Notes under the pieces: model-generated
What the model saw: only the letters and a program-made list of their open reading frames with translations
What the model was told of the DNA's origin: nothing
The model's database searches: none
NCBI GenBank assembly: GCA_964373665.1
Contig: CAYJVM010000018.1
Span: forward strand, 1-20,081
Length of the DNA stretch: 20,081 nt
Source: JACOWB01 sp964373665
GTDB taxonomy: Archaea; Aenigmatarchaeota; Aenigmatarchaeia; CG10238-14; SCSR01
Direction of reading: 5' to 3'
In this document: positions 6,824 to 14,282 of the stretch, piece after piece
How the letters are laid out: every line of letters begins with the position of its first letter
How positions within the stretch are numbered: the first letter of the stretch is position 1
Made by a program: the position numbers and the translations under genes

Positions 6824-7553
6824 GAGCAATCGCCTCGTATCCGCTTTCCTCAATCTCTTTCGCCAGCCTATAATCCCCACTCTTGGCAATCATGCCATCA
6901 ATCATCACATGCACAAATTCCGGCTTTACATAATTAAGAATGCGCTGGTAGTGTGTGATCATGAAAATTCCCATTCCCTGTTGCGCTAGTTTGTTTATCC
7001 CGGCAGAGACAAGTTTCAACGAGTCAACATCCAGACCCGAATCAGTCTCGTCCATGATCGCTATCTTCGGCATAAGCACAGACAATTGCAGAACTTCTGC
7101 GCGTTTTTTCTCCCCGCCCGAGAACCCTTCATTCAAATATCTAGTTGTGAAGCTCTTGTCCATCTTCAGAGTTTCCAAATGCTCGTCCATCAGCTCGTTG
7201 AAATCCACAAAGGACGAACCGCCGTTGTTAAGGGTCTTGTATGTTTTCCACAGGAAATTCTTCAGAGTGACACCTGGGACTTCCACCGGGTATTGGAACC
7301 CTAGAAACAAGCCGAGTTTTGCTCTTTTGTCGACTGGCATGCCCACAATATTCTCACCGTTGAATAAGATTTCTCCCTGATCAACGGTGTATTTCGGATG
7401 GCCCATCAAAACATAAGATAATGTGCTCTTGCCTGACCCATTCGGCCCCATCAAAGCGTGCATCTCGCCCTGCCTGATTTTCAAATCCACTCCCTTCAAA
7501 ATCTTCTTCCCGTTTGTAGACGCATGCAGATTCCTTATTTCAAGTTCCATCAT
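6816..7553 (-). CDS. sufC: Fe-S assembly ATPase SufC
   Basis: This 245-aa ABC-type ATPase has Walker A GPNGSGKST (36-44), the Q-loop in LGFQYPVEVPG, the family-typical signature FSGGEKKR (144-151), Walker B IAIMDETDSGLD (164-175) and the switch histidine in ITHYQRIL (His201). FQYPVEVPGV and ETDSGLDVDSL are specific to SufC among ABC ATPases. It hydrolyses ATP to drive conformational change of the SufB scaffold in the cytosol; no membrane partner is expected. The ATG at 7553 overlaps the TGA of the upstream regulator (ATGA), indicating an operon. Confidence 0.95.
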   Translation of the reverse strand: MMELEIRNLHASTNGKKILKGVDLKIRQGEMHALMGPNGSGKSTLSYVLMGHPKYTVDQGEILFNGENIVGMPVDKRAKLGLFLGFQYPVEVPGVTLKNFLWKTYKTLNNGGSSFVDFNELMDEHLETLKMDKSFTTRYLNEGFSGGEKKRAEVLQLSVLMPKIAIMDETDSGLDVDSLKLVSAGINKLAQQGMGIFMITHYQRILNYVKPEFVHVMIDGMIAKSGDYRLAKEIEESGYEAIAHG

Positions 7554-7918
7554 TTTTCACCCTTCAAGTTGTACATTTCCAGAAGACAAATCAATCCACC
7601 CAGTTCCTTTTCCTTTATTTCGTTCCTTGTGCTAGCGCAAAGGTCGCAAGTAGCTTCACCCAGCCGAAAGTTGCCTGGCGCTATTTCTGCTGTTAGTTTT
7701 TTGATCCAATTAACAAGGTCTTTATGGGCCAGGATCTGGTTTACCTTCTTGCCTCTGAGACCGTTTAGATATTGTGATACAGCAGGCTGTGTTATATTCA
7801 GTTTCTCCGCAACTTGTTCTTGAGTAAAGCCGTAAGTTTCCACTAAATCCTTCGTTATTATAGACTTGACTTCCGCAGGTATTGAATTGTTAAACATAGT
7901 CTGGCAGAAAGTTTTCAT
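7550..7918 (-). CDS. XRE-type HTH regulator with conserved cysteines, likely controlling the suf operon
   Basis: This 122-aa protein has an N-terminal helical segment, then an HTH (TQEQVAEKLNITQPAVSQYLNG) of the archaeal XRE-like type (COG2522-like), then a C-terminal segment with CDLC (Cys91, Cys94) and Cys111; Cys5 sits near the N-terminus. Four cysteines could ligate an Fe-S cluster or a metal, which would suit feedback control of Fe-S assembly; this is inference from cysteine placement and operon position. The ATG at 7918 is chosen over a TTG at 7936 because a TATA box (7941-7950) lies 27 nt upstream of it, as for a leaderless mRNA. It is the first gene of the operon and overlaps sufC by 4 nt. 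Confidence 0.82.
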   Translation of the reverse strand: MKTFCQTMFNNSIPAEVKSIITKDLVETYGFTQEQVAEKLNITQPAVSQYLNGLRGKKVNQILAHKDLVNWIKKLTAEIAPGNFRLGEATCDLCASTRNEIKEKELGGLICLLEMYNLKGEK

Positions 7919-7940
7919 AGTATCTATTGAAGCCAAAACC

Positions 7941-7950
7941 TTAAATATAA
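7941..7950 (-). promoter_or_regulatory. TATA box of the suf operon
   Basis: TTATATTTAA on the minus strand is centred about 27 nt upstream of the ATG at 7918, in the 37-bp gap after the aminotransferase stop. It fixes the regulator start and implies a leaderless operon mRNA. Confidence 0.55.
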
Positions 7951-7955
7951 CATAG

Positions 7956-9173
7956 TTATAAAAACTGCTTTATACCAGCTTTATCATTCATGAAGCTTTC
8001 CAACTTGCCAAACGCCTTTTCCAGCGTCTCCACCGGAGGCAAGAATATAGACCTGAAATGCCCCTTGCCATACACTGCGTCAAATCCTGACCCGTGTGGA
8101 AAAACTATTCCAGCATTCTTCAAGACATCATCGCAAAATTCTTCATCATTCTTCCATCTATCGCCTAAAGTGACTTTTGGAAAAATATAAAAGGCGCCCT
8201 TTGGCTTAGTTGAGGTAATCCTATTGATTTCATTCAGCCTTTTAAACGCAAACTCTGCTCTTTCCGCCAGTTTTTTATTCATATCCTTTATATGCTCATT
8301 GCTCCCGCCAAATGCCTTTGCGCAAGCCTTTTGCATCGGCGTGCTTGCTGACTGTCTTTGCCTGGCCATGCTTTTTGTCCCTTCCTTTAAACCTGTCAAA
8401 GCCCCTGAAGGATCATGGAAATACATGTATCCAATTCTCCAACCTGGAACTAGATATCGCTTGGAAAAGCCGTTCAAAACAATCACCGGAACGTCATTCG
8501 CAACAGACGCCAATCCTATATGGCTGTCTCCATCGAAAACGATTTCATCATAGATTTCATCCGCAACCAATGCTATGTTATGCTCCCCGGCAACATCAAC
8601 AACTTGCTTCAAAACAGATTTTGAATAAACCGCGCCAGTTGGATTGTTGGGATTTATCAAAACCAAAAGTTGCGTCGCATCAGTAATCTTCTTTCGTATA
8701 TCATCTATGTCTGGCTCCCAATCCGACTCTTCAGAAGTCCTGTAACTGGATGCGCCCGTTCCAAAAAACTGCATCCATTGCATATAAGGGGGATATCCAG
8801 GCCCGGGCAGCAAAACTCCATTATGTCCTGCGTCCACCCCGCCTGAAAGGAAAAGTATTCCTTCATTAACACCTTGAGTCACAACTACGTCTTCTTTAGA
8901 AAGCCTGACAGAATTTTTCCTTCCCTCCCTTTCAATTATAGCGTTCACCAAATCTTCGTCGCCTTCTGATTTGGAATAATAGCCAGCTTGTCCTTTGACT
9001 GCTTCAATCAATTCCCGTTTCAAGTATTCTGGAGTGTCAAAATCGAATCTGTTAGGATCCCCGACATTGAAGTAAAATATCTCCTTCCCGTTCGCTTCCA
9101 GCTCTTTAGCGACTTTGATCTTGTCCCTGATTGGCGAGCGGAGATTCTTAACTCTTTCAGCCGTTCTAATCAT
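7956..9173 (-). CDS. class I/II pyridoxal-phosphate aminotransferase (alanine/aspartate type)
   Basis: This 405-aa fold-type I aminotransferase has the FNVGDPNRFDF substrate-entry motif, LPGPGYPPY, INPNNPTGAVYS, ADEIYDEIVFDG with the PLP-ring Asp/Tyr, NGFSKRYLVPGWRIGY containing the Schiff-base lysine (Lys238 from the chosen ATG) and phosphate-binding Arg, and FRSIFLPP near the end with the carboxylate-binding Arg. This pattern is typical of AlaA-like alanine aminotransferases and archaeal aspartate aminotransferases; the exact amino acid pair cannot be told. The ATG at 9173 has an AGAAGGT-type ribosome binding site just before it. The GTG at 9221 is unlikely, since it falls inside a TATA-like GTGTATAAAC. 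The gene follows the cupredoxin gene on the same strand. Confidence 0.88.
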   Translation of the reverse strand: MIRTAERVKNLRSPIRDKIKVAKELEANGKEIFYFNVGDPNRFDFDTPEYLKRELIEAVKGQAGYYSKSEGDEDLVNAIIEREGRKNSVRLSKEDVVVTQGVNEGILFLSGGVDAGHNGVLLPGPGYPPYMQWMQFFGTGASSYRTSEESDWEPDIDDIRKKITDATQLLVLINPNNPTGAVYSKSVLKQVVDVAGEHNIALVADEIYDEIVFDGDSHIGLASVANDVPVIVLNGFSKRYLVPGWRIGYMYFHDPSGALTGLKEGTKSMARQRQSASTPMQKACAKAFGGSNEHIKDMNKKLAERAEFAFKRLNEINRITSTKPKGAFYIFPKVTLGDRWKNDEEFCDDVLKNAGIVFPHGSGFDAVYGKGHFRSIFLPPVETLEKAFGKLESFMNDKAGIKQFL

Positions 9174-9225
9174 TCTAGCAACCTTCTTTAATTCACGATG
9201 GTTCTCCAATCGTTTATACACAAAT

Positions 9226-9678
9226 CTACTCGACGTTTATGCATCCGAAAAGATTAGCCTTCATGTGGTCGTGATAGCACCATCTGCCCCTTTCGTTGAA
9301 GGTGAACTCGAACGTCTCACCTTGTTCGAGGCCTCTACATGAGTCGAAAATACCATCCTGTTCTCCAGTCCCGCACTTTTCAATTCCTGATCCCGGATAC
9401 ACTCTATGCGTAGGATGCATAGCGCTTGCAGGCCAATGTTTCTCCATATCCTTATTCGCAAAAGTGACAGTGTCTCCTGCAGAAATATTCAACTGGCTCG
9501 GCGAAAAGCCGCTGGCGGTTATCTCGATCTCACGGTTAGTTCCAGCTGCAACAGCATTATCACCTGCTGTATCTGTGCCGCCAGAAGTGCATCCTGCCAG
9601 AAAAACCGCCAGAGCTACGAACAAAACCGCAAAAGACTTTATGGCTATCAATTGATGGTTTTGGAACATAAAGATCAT
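9226..9678 (-). CDS. exported cupredoxin-domain lipoprotein
   Basis: This 150-aa protein has a signal peptide ending in a lipobox (VFLAGC, Cys30), a short low-complexity Gly/Ala/Thr linker, then a plastocyanin-like domain: IEITASGFSPSQLNISAGDTVTFANKD, KHWPASAMHPTH and a C-terminal WCYHDHM (Cys134, His136, His138, Met139) before the last strand. Together with His81, these could provide a type 1 copper site of the Cys-His-Met kind. Additional cysteines (102, 114, 146) may form disulfides. It is a candidate electron carrier or copper-binding protein anchored outside the membrane. The ATG at 9678 overlaps the stop of the upstream lipoprotein gene (ATGA), so the two are probably made together. Confidence 0.82.
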   Translation of the reverse strand: MIFMFQNHQLIAIKSFAVLFVALAVFLAGCTSGGTDTAGDNAVAAGTNREIEITASGFSPSQLNISAGDTVTFANKDMEKHWPASAMHPTHRVYPGSGIEKCGTGEQDGIFDSCRGLEQGETFEFTFNERGRWCYHDHMKANLFGCINVE

Positions 9679-10448
9679 GACACGGTGACTTGGAGGGTAG
9701 ATTTGGGGAAATTGCTTACTGGCCAGTAGGACGTTATACCGCATGCGCTTGAAGCTGTGAATTGAATTGACACTGAATCTCCCGGTTTTATGTCATCGGT
9801 ATCATGTCCGCAGCCTCTAAAGTCCAGGCCACCGTAATATGTGCCGGCTTGTTTTACGGTGAAATTTATCGTGACCAAATTCCCACTGTCTGCTGAAATC
9901 GTCGTTGTCTTCTGGTTGTTAATATAGTAGCCGCTGTCATCGGCTTGGATTGAAAACTCTTTGGTGGCAGGCAATTGGGGCGGCCGTTCAGCTTGGGGAG
10001 CTATCACTTCTCCCTGCAACGTCCCAGGAATTGGTTGAGACATTCCTTCTACATTTATCGCATACTCTAGAGTCCAATAATTTTTGCCGTCGATTACTGC
10101 ATGTACACGGAAGTATATCTTGCTTGTGTTAGGCGCAGTTACATTTGCTGAAAACGTGTCTGGTATGCTGAAATTACCCGAAGCGTACTCTGGTGTTAAA
10201 GAGGGGTATCCAGATAGTGCTGGAGTGGCATCAAGACTGTATTCCCCGGGATTAGATTCTGTGCTATAATGGATAGCTGTGTGCGCCAGCGATGTCGCCG
10301 GAACTGCGTTAACCTTCCATGTTATCGTGAACTCATCGCCTGCTTTAACATCAGATGGACTATCCATCAATTCTAAAGAATGTTGTGGTGTCGGCGACGT
10401 ACAACCCGCTAAGAAAACGATGAAGATGATATATATTGCTCTTTCCAT
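9675..10448 (-). CDS. exported lipoprotein with two beta-sandwich domains, the second cupredoxin-like
   Basis: This 257-aa protein has a short signal peptide with lipobox FLAGC (Cys16). Domain 1 (about 22-135) looks like an Ig/FN3-type sandwich (AGDEFTITWKV, IYFRVHAVIDGKNYWT). A Pro-rich linker (about 145-160) leads to domain 2 (about 163-257), cupredoxin-like: SGNLVTINFTV, YYGGLDFRGC, IKPGDSVSIQFT, SYWP and a terminal valine-rich strand. The canonical copper ligands are not apparent in domain 2; two cysteines (RGCGH and SACG) may form a disulfide. It overlaps the downstream cupredoxin lipoprotein by 4 nt, which suggests the two act together at the cell surface. The specific function is not recognised. 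Confidence 0.68.
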   Translation of the reverse strand: MERAIYIIFIVFLAGCTSPTPQHSLELMDSPSDVKAGDEFTITWKVNAVPATSLAHTAIHYSTESNPGEYSLDATPALSGYPSLTPEYASGNFSIPDTFSANVTAPNTSKIYFRVHAVIDGKNYWTLEYAINVEGMSQPIPGTLQGEVIAPQAERPPQLPATKEFSIQADDSGYYINNQKTTTISADSGNLVTINFTVKQAGTYYGGLDFRGCGHDTDDIKPGDSVSIQFTASSACGITSYWPVSNFPKSTLQVTVS

Positions 10449-10504
10449 GATTTTATTTGTTCGTCATGATGAATAAAGTTTGCGATTGCTGAGGGCCAAC
10501 CCTG

Positions 10505-10516
10505 TATTTAAAAATA
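10505..10516 (+). promoter_or_regulatory. TATA box of the RFC gene cluster
   Basis: TATTTAAAAATA lies about 24 nt upstream of the RFC small-subunit ATG at 10534. A GGTGA element (10518-10522) follows it, 11 nt before the ATG. It shares an 85-bp gap with the divergent lipoprotein gene. Confidence 0.5.
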
Positions 10517-10533
10517 AGGTGACAAAGGATAGT

Positions 10534-12807
10534 ATGGATTTTCAAGTTTGGGCTGAAAAATACAGGCCAGCAAAGCTGGCCGATGTCATCAACCAGAGCC
10601 ATGCTCTTGAGAGAATAAAGGCGTTTGTGAAGGACAAGAACATTCCCCATATGCTTTTTGCAGGACACGCGGGCACTGGAAAGACTACCACTGCACTTGC
10701 TATATCAAAAGAATTATATGGGAATAATTGGAGACAAAGTGTTCTAGAATTGAATGCTAGTGTAACTCCAGATACTCCAATATTGATAAGAAGAAATGGC
10801 AAAGTAAGAAGAACTAATTTCGCCGAACTAGATAAAATCTACTTTTCAAAGAATGAAGAAAAGGCGCCTATAGACGATTTGGAAGTATTGTCTATTGACG
10901 GCGAATATAAGATAAGATTCCTTCCAGTAAGCTATGTTTTCAGACACAGAAAAGAAAAAATTGCGAATATAAAATACGAAGGTGGTCTCATTAAGACGAG
11001 TCTCGATCATTCTCTAATTGTTATAGATAAAAATGGCTTACTTGTACCGAAAAGAGTCGAAGAATTAAAGATAGGCGATCATTTAATCACATTTAAAACT
11101 ACTATGAACAGTTCTCAAGATGTAGTGGAAGTAGGTTTTCAACCTAAACTTTTTAGTCGACTCAAAAGTGGAGTTCAAAGAAACCCTAAAATAAAAATCA
11201 GCCTTGATAAACTGGACTTAAATGAGGAATTGCTATGGACTATGGGATTATATTTAGCGGAAGGTTGTACGTCTCTTAGAAATAATACAAGCGGTCAAAC
11301 AATATTCACTGTGGGGTATCCCGAAGAGGAAAGACTGGCTAACAAAGTTACCAATGTCTTTACAAATTTAGGAATGCCTATTACTACATTTAAAGGCAAA
11401 TCTGGTTTTGACAGGAAAAGGGAAAGTTCATTACAAGTTCGCATTTTGAACACGCAAATTACGAAATTTTTCAGAGAAAAATTCTATGATTCACGGATAC
11501 ATACAGCTGGTCATAAACGAATACCTAGCTTTGTATTCGACATAGCCGAGCATAACAGACAAGCATTTTTAAAAGGATATTTTGAAGGCGAGGGGAGTGG
11601 TGACTGGAATTCTGTAGCTAGATTTAGTTCTGTTTCAAATGAATGTCTAATTGATGTTGCTTGGCTAGGTAGATTGTCTGATTTAGAAACGTCATGTTTT
11701 GATAAAGAAGTTAGGATAATTAAAGAAAATCCTAAATTTTCATACATAAAATCTGAGCTTTTACCTTCTCATTTGGCACATAGCATATTGCATGATTTTA
11801 AATTAAAAGAGACCCGGTTATTGCGCCATTCTCTCTATTCCAAGAAAAGTAATCGTGTGTCTAAAAAGATTATTTCAGAACTTATCTCTAATCTGGAACA
11901 TCAAGATAGTGTACTTTTATCAAATGTCAGAAAACTTCTGAATTCTGATTTGTCTGTAGTCGAAGTAAAATCGATAGAAATTGGAGACTATGATGATTAT
12001 GTTTATGACGTTTCCGTTCCTGGAAGCCAAATGTTCTGGGGCGGTACTATACCCATATTACTTCATAATAGCGACGAACGCGGGATAGACGTTATTAGAG
12101 GCAAGGTGAAAGATTTTGCCCGGATGAAATCCATCGGCAACATGCCATGGAAGATTGTAATATTGGACGAAGCGGACGCACTTACTCAAGAGGCGCAGCA
12201 CGCTTTAAGGAGGACTATGGAAAACTATACCAGCGCCACTCGATTCATCCTCTTGTGCAATTACTCATCAAAAATAATCGAGCCCATCCAATCCAGGTGC
12301 GCCGTCTTCAGATTCAAAGTTCTAGAGGACACTGACATCAGACAATATGTTGAAAGGATTGTTGAGGGGGAAAAACTGAAGATTGAACCCGATGCAATCG
12401 GCGCTGTCGTTTACCTCTCTGAAGGAGACTTGAGAAAGGTTGCGAATCTACTGCAAGCATCAGCTGTGACGAAAGAGAATATAACTGAGGATATTGTTTA
12501 TGATATTGCGAGCAAAGCAAAACCGACAGATGTAAAGGATATGCTAGATTTAGCATTAAAAGGAAAATTCATAGATGCACGGAAGAAATTACAAGAAATG
12601 TTGTTGAGGCAAGGATTATCTGGTAGCGACATTATTTCTGAAATTCACCGCCAGATTTATTCTTTAGACGGTATATCCGAAGATAAGAAAGTTCAGCTTA
12701 TTGAGAAATGTGGCGAATTTGAGTTCCGTCTGAGTGAAGGTGGGAATGAAGTTATCCAAATTGAAGCATTTTTAGCCAGTTTTTTAATACATTCCAAATC
12801 CAAATAA
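10534..12807 (+). CDS. rfcS: replication factor C small subunit, intein-containing precursor
   Basis: RFC loads the PCNA sliding clamp onto primed DNA using ATP; archaeal RFC has one large and several small subunits. The 757-aa precursor begins with the RFC box WAEKYRPAKLADVI, then Walker A GHAGTGKTT and LELNA. A 437-residue intein interrupts it, and the chain resumes at SDERGIDVIRGKVKDFA with Walker B VILDEADAL, the SRC motif (QSRCAVFRF) with the arginine finger, the sensor-2 region GDLRKV and the C-terminal collar. Exteins total 320 aa, normal for the family. The Walker A second and third residues (GHAG instead of GPPG) are unusual. The ATG at 10534 gives the standard N-terminus; a longer frame to 10480 adds 18 atypical residues. 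It is followed by a membrane protein gene and the large subunit. Confidence 0.95.
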   Translation: MDFQVWAEKYRPAKLADVINQSHALERIKAFVKDKNIPHMLFAGHAGTGKTTTALAISKELYGNNWRQSVLELNASVTPDTPILIRRNGKVRRTNFAELDKIYFSKNEEKAPIDDLEVLSIDGEYKIRFLPVSYVFRHRKEKIANIKYEGGLIKTSLDHSLIVIDKNGLLVPKRVEELKIGDHLITFKTTMNSSQDVVEVGFQPKLFSRLKSGVQRNPKIKISLDKLDLNEELLWTMGLYLAEGCTSLRNNTSGQTIFTVGYPEEERLANKVTNVFTNLGMPITTFKGKSGFDRKRESSLQVRILNTQITKFFREKFYDSRIHTAGHKRIPSFVFDIAEHNRQAFLKGYFEGEGSGDWNSVARFSSVSNECLIDVAWLGRLSDLETSCFDKEVRIIKENPKFSYIKSELLPSHLAHSILHDFKLKETRLLRHSLYSKKSNRVSKKIISELISNLEHQDSVLLSNVRKLLNSDLSVVEVKSIEIGDYDDYVYDVSVPGSQMFWGGTIPILLHNSDERGIDVIRGKVKDFARMKSIGNMPWKIVILDEADALTQEAQHALRRTMENYTSATRFILLCNYSSKIIEPIQSRCAVFRFKVLEDTDIRQYVERIVEGEKLKIEPDAIGAVVYLSEGDLRKVANLLQASAVTKENITEDIVYDIASKAKPTDVKDMLDLALKGKFIDARKKLQEMLLRQGLSGSDIISEIHRQIYSLDGISEDKKVQLIEKCGEFEFRLSEGGNEVIQIEAFLASFLIHSKSK
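10759..12069 (+). mobile_element. intein with LAGLIDADG homing endonuclease in RFC small subunit
   Basis: The element encodes 437 residues, from Ser1 to His436-Asn437, with Ser as the +1 extein residue; splicing restores ELNA-SDERG. The N-terminal block reads SVTPDTPILIRRNG, block B is TSLDHSL (residues 80-86), and block F is VYDVSV ahead of ILLHN. Two LAGLIDADG motifs, LLWTMGLYLAEG (158-169) and FLKGYFEGEG (270-279), each end with Glu-Gly, so the acidic metal ligands are kept and the endonuclease could be active. The DNA is more AT-rich than the exteins (for example 37% GC at 11401-11460 against 48% at 12121-12180), as expected of a recently transferred element. It sits in the conserved NASDERG segment of the ATPase. 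Confidence 0.95.
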
Positions 12808-12823
12808 AGCATTGAATGGTTTT

Positions 12824-13168
12824 ATGGCTGCGGGAACTTTGAATTTTGGTGTGGGTGATTTGATTCTTTTGTTCACTTCATCTATTGTTCTTTGGGTAAG
12901 CGCCAAAATTTTCGGCTCAAGTTTGGGCTTGTTTTCTGCGTTTGTGATTCGCATTCTTGCTTCGCTTGCTTCAAAGTTTGTGGTGATTTTTTCCCCCACA
13001 TTGTTATCAATGATTTTAATATCGATTCTAGTAGACGTTGTTCTAATATCCGCATTTGGCAAAGTGGGTTTAATTAGGGCGTTTTTAATAAACATATTCC
13101 CAACGCTTGTGTTTGTCGGCGGTATAGTGCTGTTGATAGGTGCCATAGGTGCCGCAGAGGCTGTTTGA
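12824..13168 (+). CDS. small multi-pass membrane protein between RFC genes
   Basis: This 114-aa, very hydrophobic protein has three or four predicted membrane segments (about residues 12-30, 35-55, 58-80 and 88-110) and few charged residues (for example SAKIFG, FVIRIL and GKVGLIR in the loops). The family is not recognised. It starts 17 nt after the RFC small-subunit stop, and its TGA is one base before the RFC large-subunit ATG, so it is clearly within the operon. The ATG at 12824 is preferred to a TTG at 12812. Its position between two clamp-loader genes does not by itself imply a replication role. Confidence 0.7.
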   Translation: MAAGTLNFGVGDLILLFTSSIVLWVSAKIFGSSLGLFSAFVIRILASLASKFVVIFSPTLLSMILISILVDVVLISAFGKVGLIRAFLINIFPTLVFVGGIVLLIGAIGAAEAV

Positions 13169-13169
13169 C

Positions 13170-14282
13170 ATGTGGACAGAGAAATACAGACCCAAGGATC
13201 TGGGCGATTACGTCGGCCAAAAGCCGGCTGTTGAAAAATTTCTCAAGTGGATAAAGAGTTGGAAGAGAGGCAAGTCGATTTTGTTTCACGGACCTCCTGG
13301 AACCGGCAAGACGTCTTTAATCGAGGCGTTCTCCAAGGAAAACAACTATGAGTTCATAGAACTTAATGCATCCGACTTTCGGAGCAAACGCCAGATTGAG
13401 GACGTGCTTGGCCAGTCTATGATGCAGGCTTCTCTATTTGGCAGGAAGAAGATTTTCCTGGTTGACGAGATTGACGGATTGGCAGGCAGAGCAGATTTAG
13501 GAGGGGTTGGCGCGATAATAAGAGTCGTGAAGGAATCTAGATTTCCTGTAGTGTTGACATGCAACATTCCTTATGAACAAAAACTGCGGGCGTTAAAGGA
13601 ATATTGCGCGACTGTTGAGTTCAAGAAATTCACTGTATTTGATATTGACGGGAGATTGAAGCAGATCGCTCATGAAGAGGGAGTCCAAATAGACAGGGAG
13701 TTAGTGAGACAAATTTCTAAAATGGCGGAAGGCGACTTGCGTGCCGCTGTAATTGATTTCGAGTCCGTTGCCCGCGGCAAAAAACAAGTCGGTCAGGAAG
13801 ACTTGGGAAATCTGAGCTACAGAGAAAGGGAGCAGACCATTTTCAACGCATTAATGACTATGTTCAAAACTAAATCGGCGCTTGTGGCAAAACTTTCGAT
13901 AAACGGCGTGGACAAGGATCCTGACGAGATTTTCTGGTGGATTGAGAACAACATCTTGAACGAGTACGAAGATCCGAAGGAGATTGCAGCGGCGTATGAG
14001 GCTCTTAGCAGGGCGGATATTTTCCGACAGAGAATAAAGTCGCGGCAGAACTGGAAGTTGCTGGCTTATATGATTGATTTGATGACTGCGGGAGTCGCAA
14101 CAAGCAAGAAGGATGCATACAAGAAATTCACGCGATACCAGTATCCCAGCAATTTGATTGTTTTAGGCGGGAGCAAGTTTGAGAGAAAGGAGGAGAAGGA
14201 AAGGTTGTTGGAGCTGTCGAAACAATTGCATTGTTCCACAAGGAAAATCAGGAAAGAGTTTCTGCCGTACATTAGGCCCTAG
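13170..14282 (+). CDS. rfcL: replication factor C large subunit
   Basis: This 370-aa AAA+ clamp-loader subunit starts with WTEKYRPKDLGDYVGQ, has Walker A GPPGTGKTS (41-49), IELNASDFRSK, Walker B IFLVDEIDG (95-103), a sensor-1 region VVLTCNIP and the sensor-2 motif EGDLRAAVIDFE, then a helical collar domain. The SRC arginine-finger motif is absent (ALKEYCATVEF in its place), as expected for the large subunit. Many archaeal large subunits are longer and end in a PCNA-interacting PIP box; this one stops at FLPYIRP and no PIP-like motif is visible. The ATG at 13170 comes one base after the stop of the membrane protein gene. It ends flush against a convergent gene. Confidence 0.93.
   Translation: MWTEKYRPKDLGDYVGQKPAVEKFLKWIKSWKRGKSILFHGPPGTGKTSLIEAFSKENNYEFIELNASDFRSKRQIEDVLGQSMMQASLFGRKKIFLVDEIDGLAGRADLGGVGAIIRVVKESRFPVVLTCNIPYEQKLRALKEYCATVEFKKFTVFDIDGRLKQIAHEEGVQIDRELVRQISKMAEGDLRAAVIDFESVARGKKQVGQEDLGNLSYREREQTIFNALMTMFKTKSALVAKLSINGVDKDPDEIFWWIENNILNEYEDPKEIAAAYEALSRADIFRQRIKSRQNWKLLAYMIDLMTAGVATSKKDAYKKFTRYQYPSNLIVLGGSKFERKEEKERLLELSKQLHCSTRKIRKEFLPYIRP

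Noticed and set aside
9174..9221. GTG start for the aminotransferase at 9221
   Set aside because: The codon is within a TATA-like GTGTATAAAC, and the ATG at 9173 has a ribosome binding site and the normal family start.
10480..10533. 18-residue N-terminal extension of RFC small subunit
   Set aside because: It overlaps the TATA box at 10505-10516, and the family N-terminus begins at the ATG at 10534.
12784..13146. Minus-strand 120-codon frame opposite the membrane protein gene
   Set aside because: The plus-strand frame is hydrophobic with operon-like spacing to both RFC genes; the minus-strand frame is its mirror and has low-complexity Ile/Thr/Lys composition.
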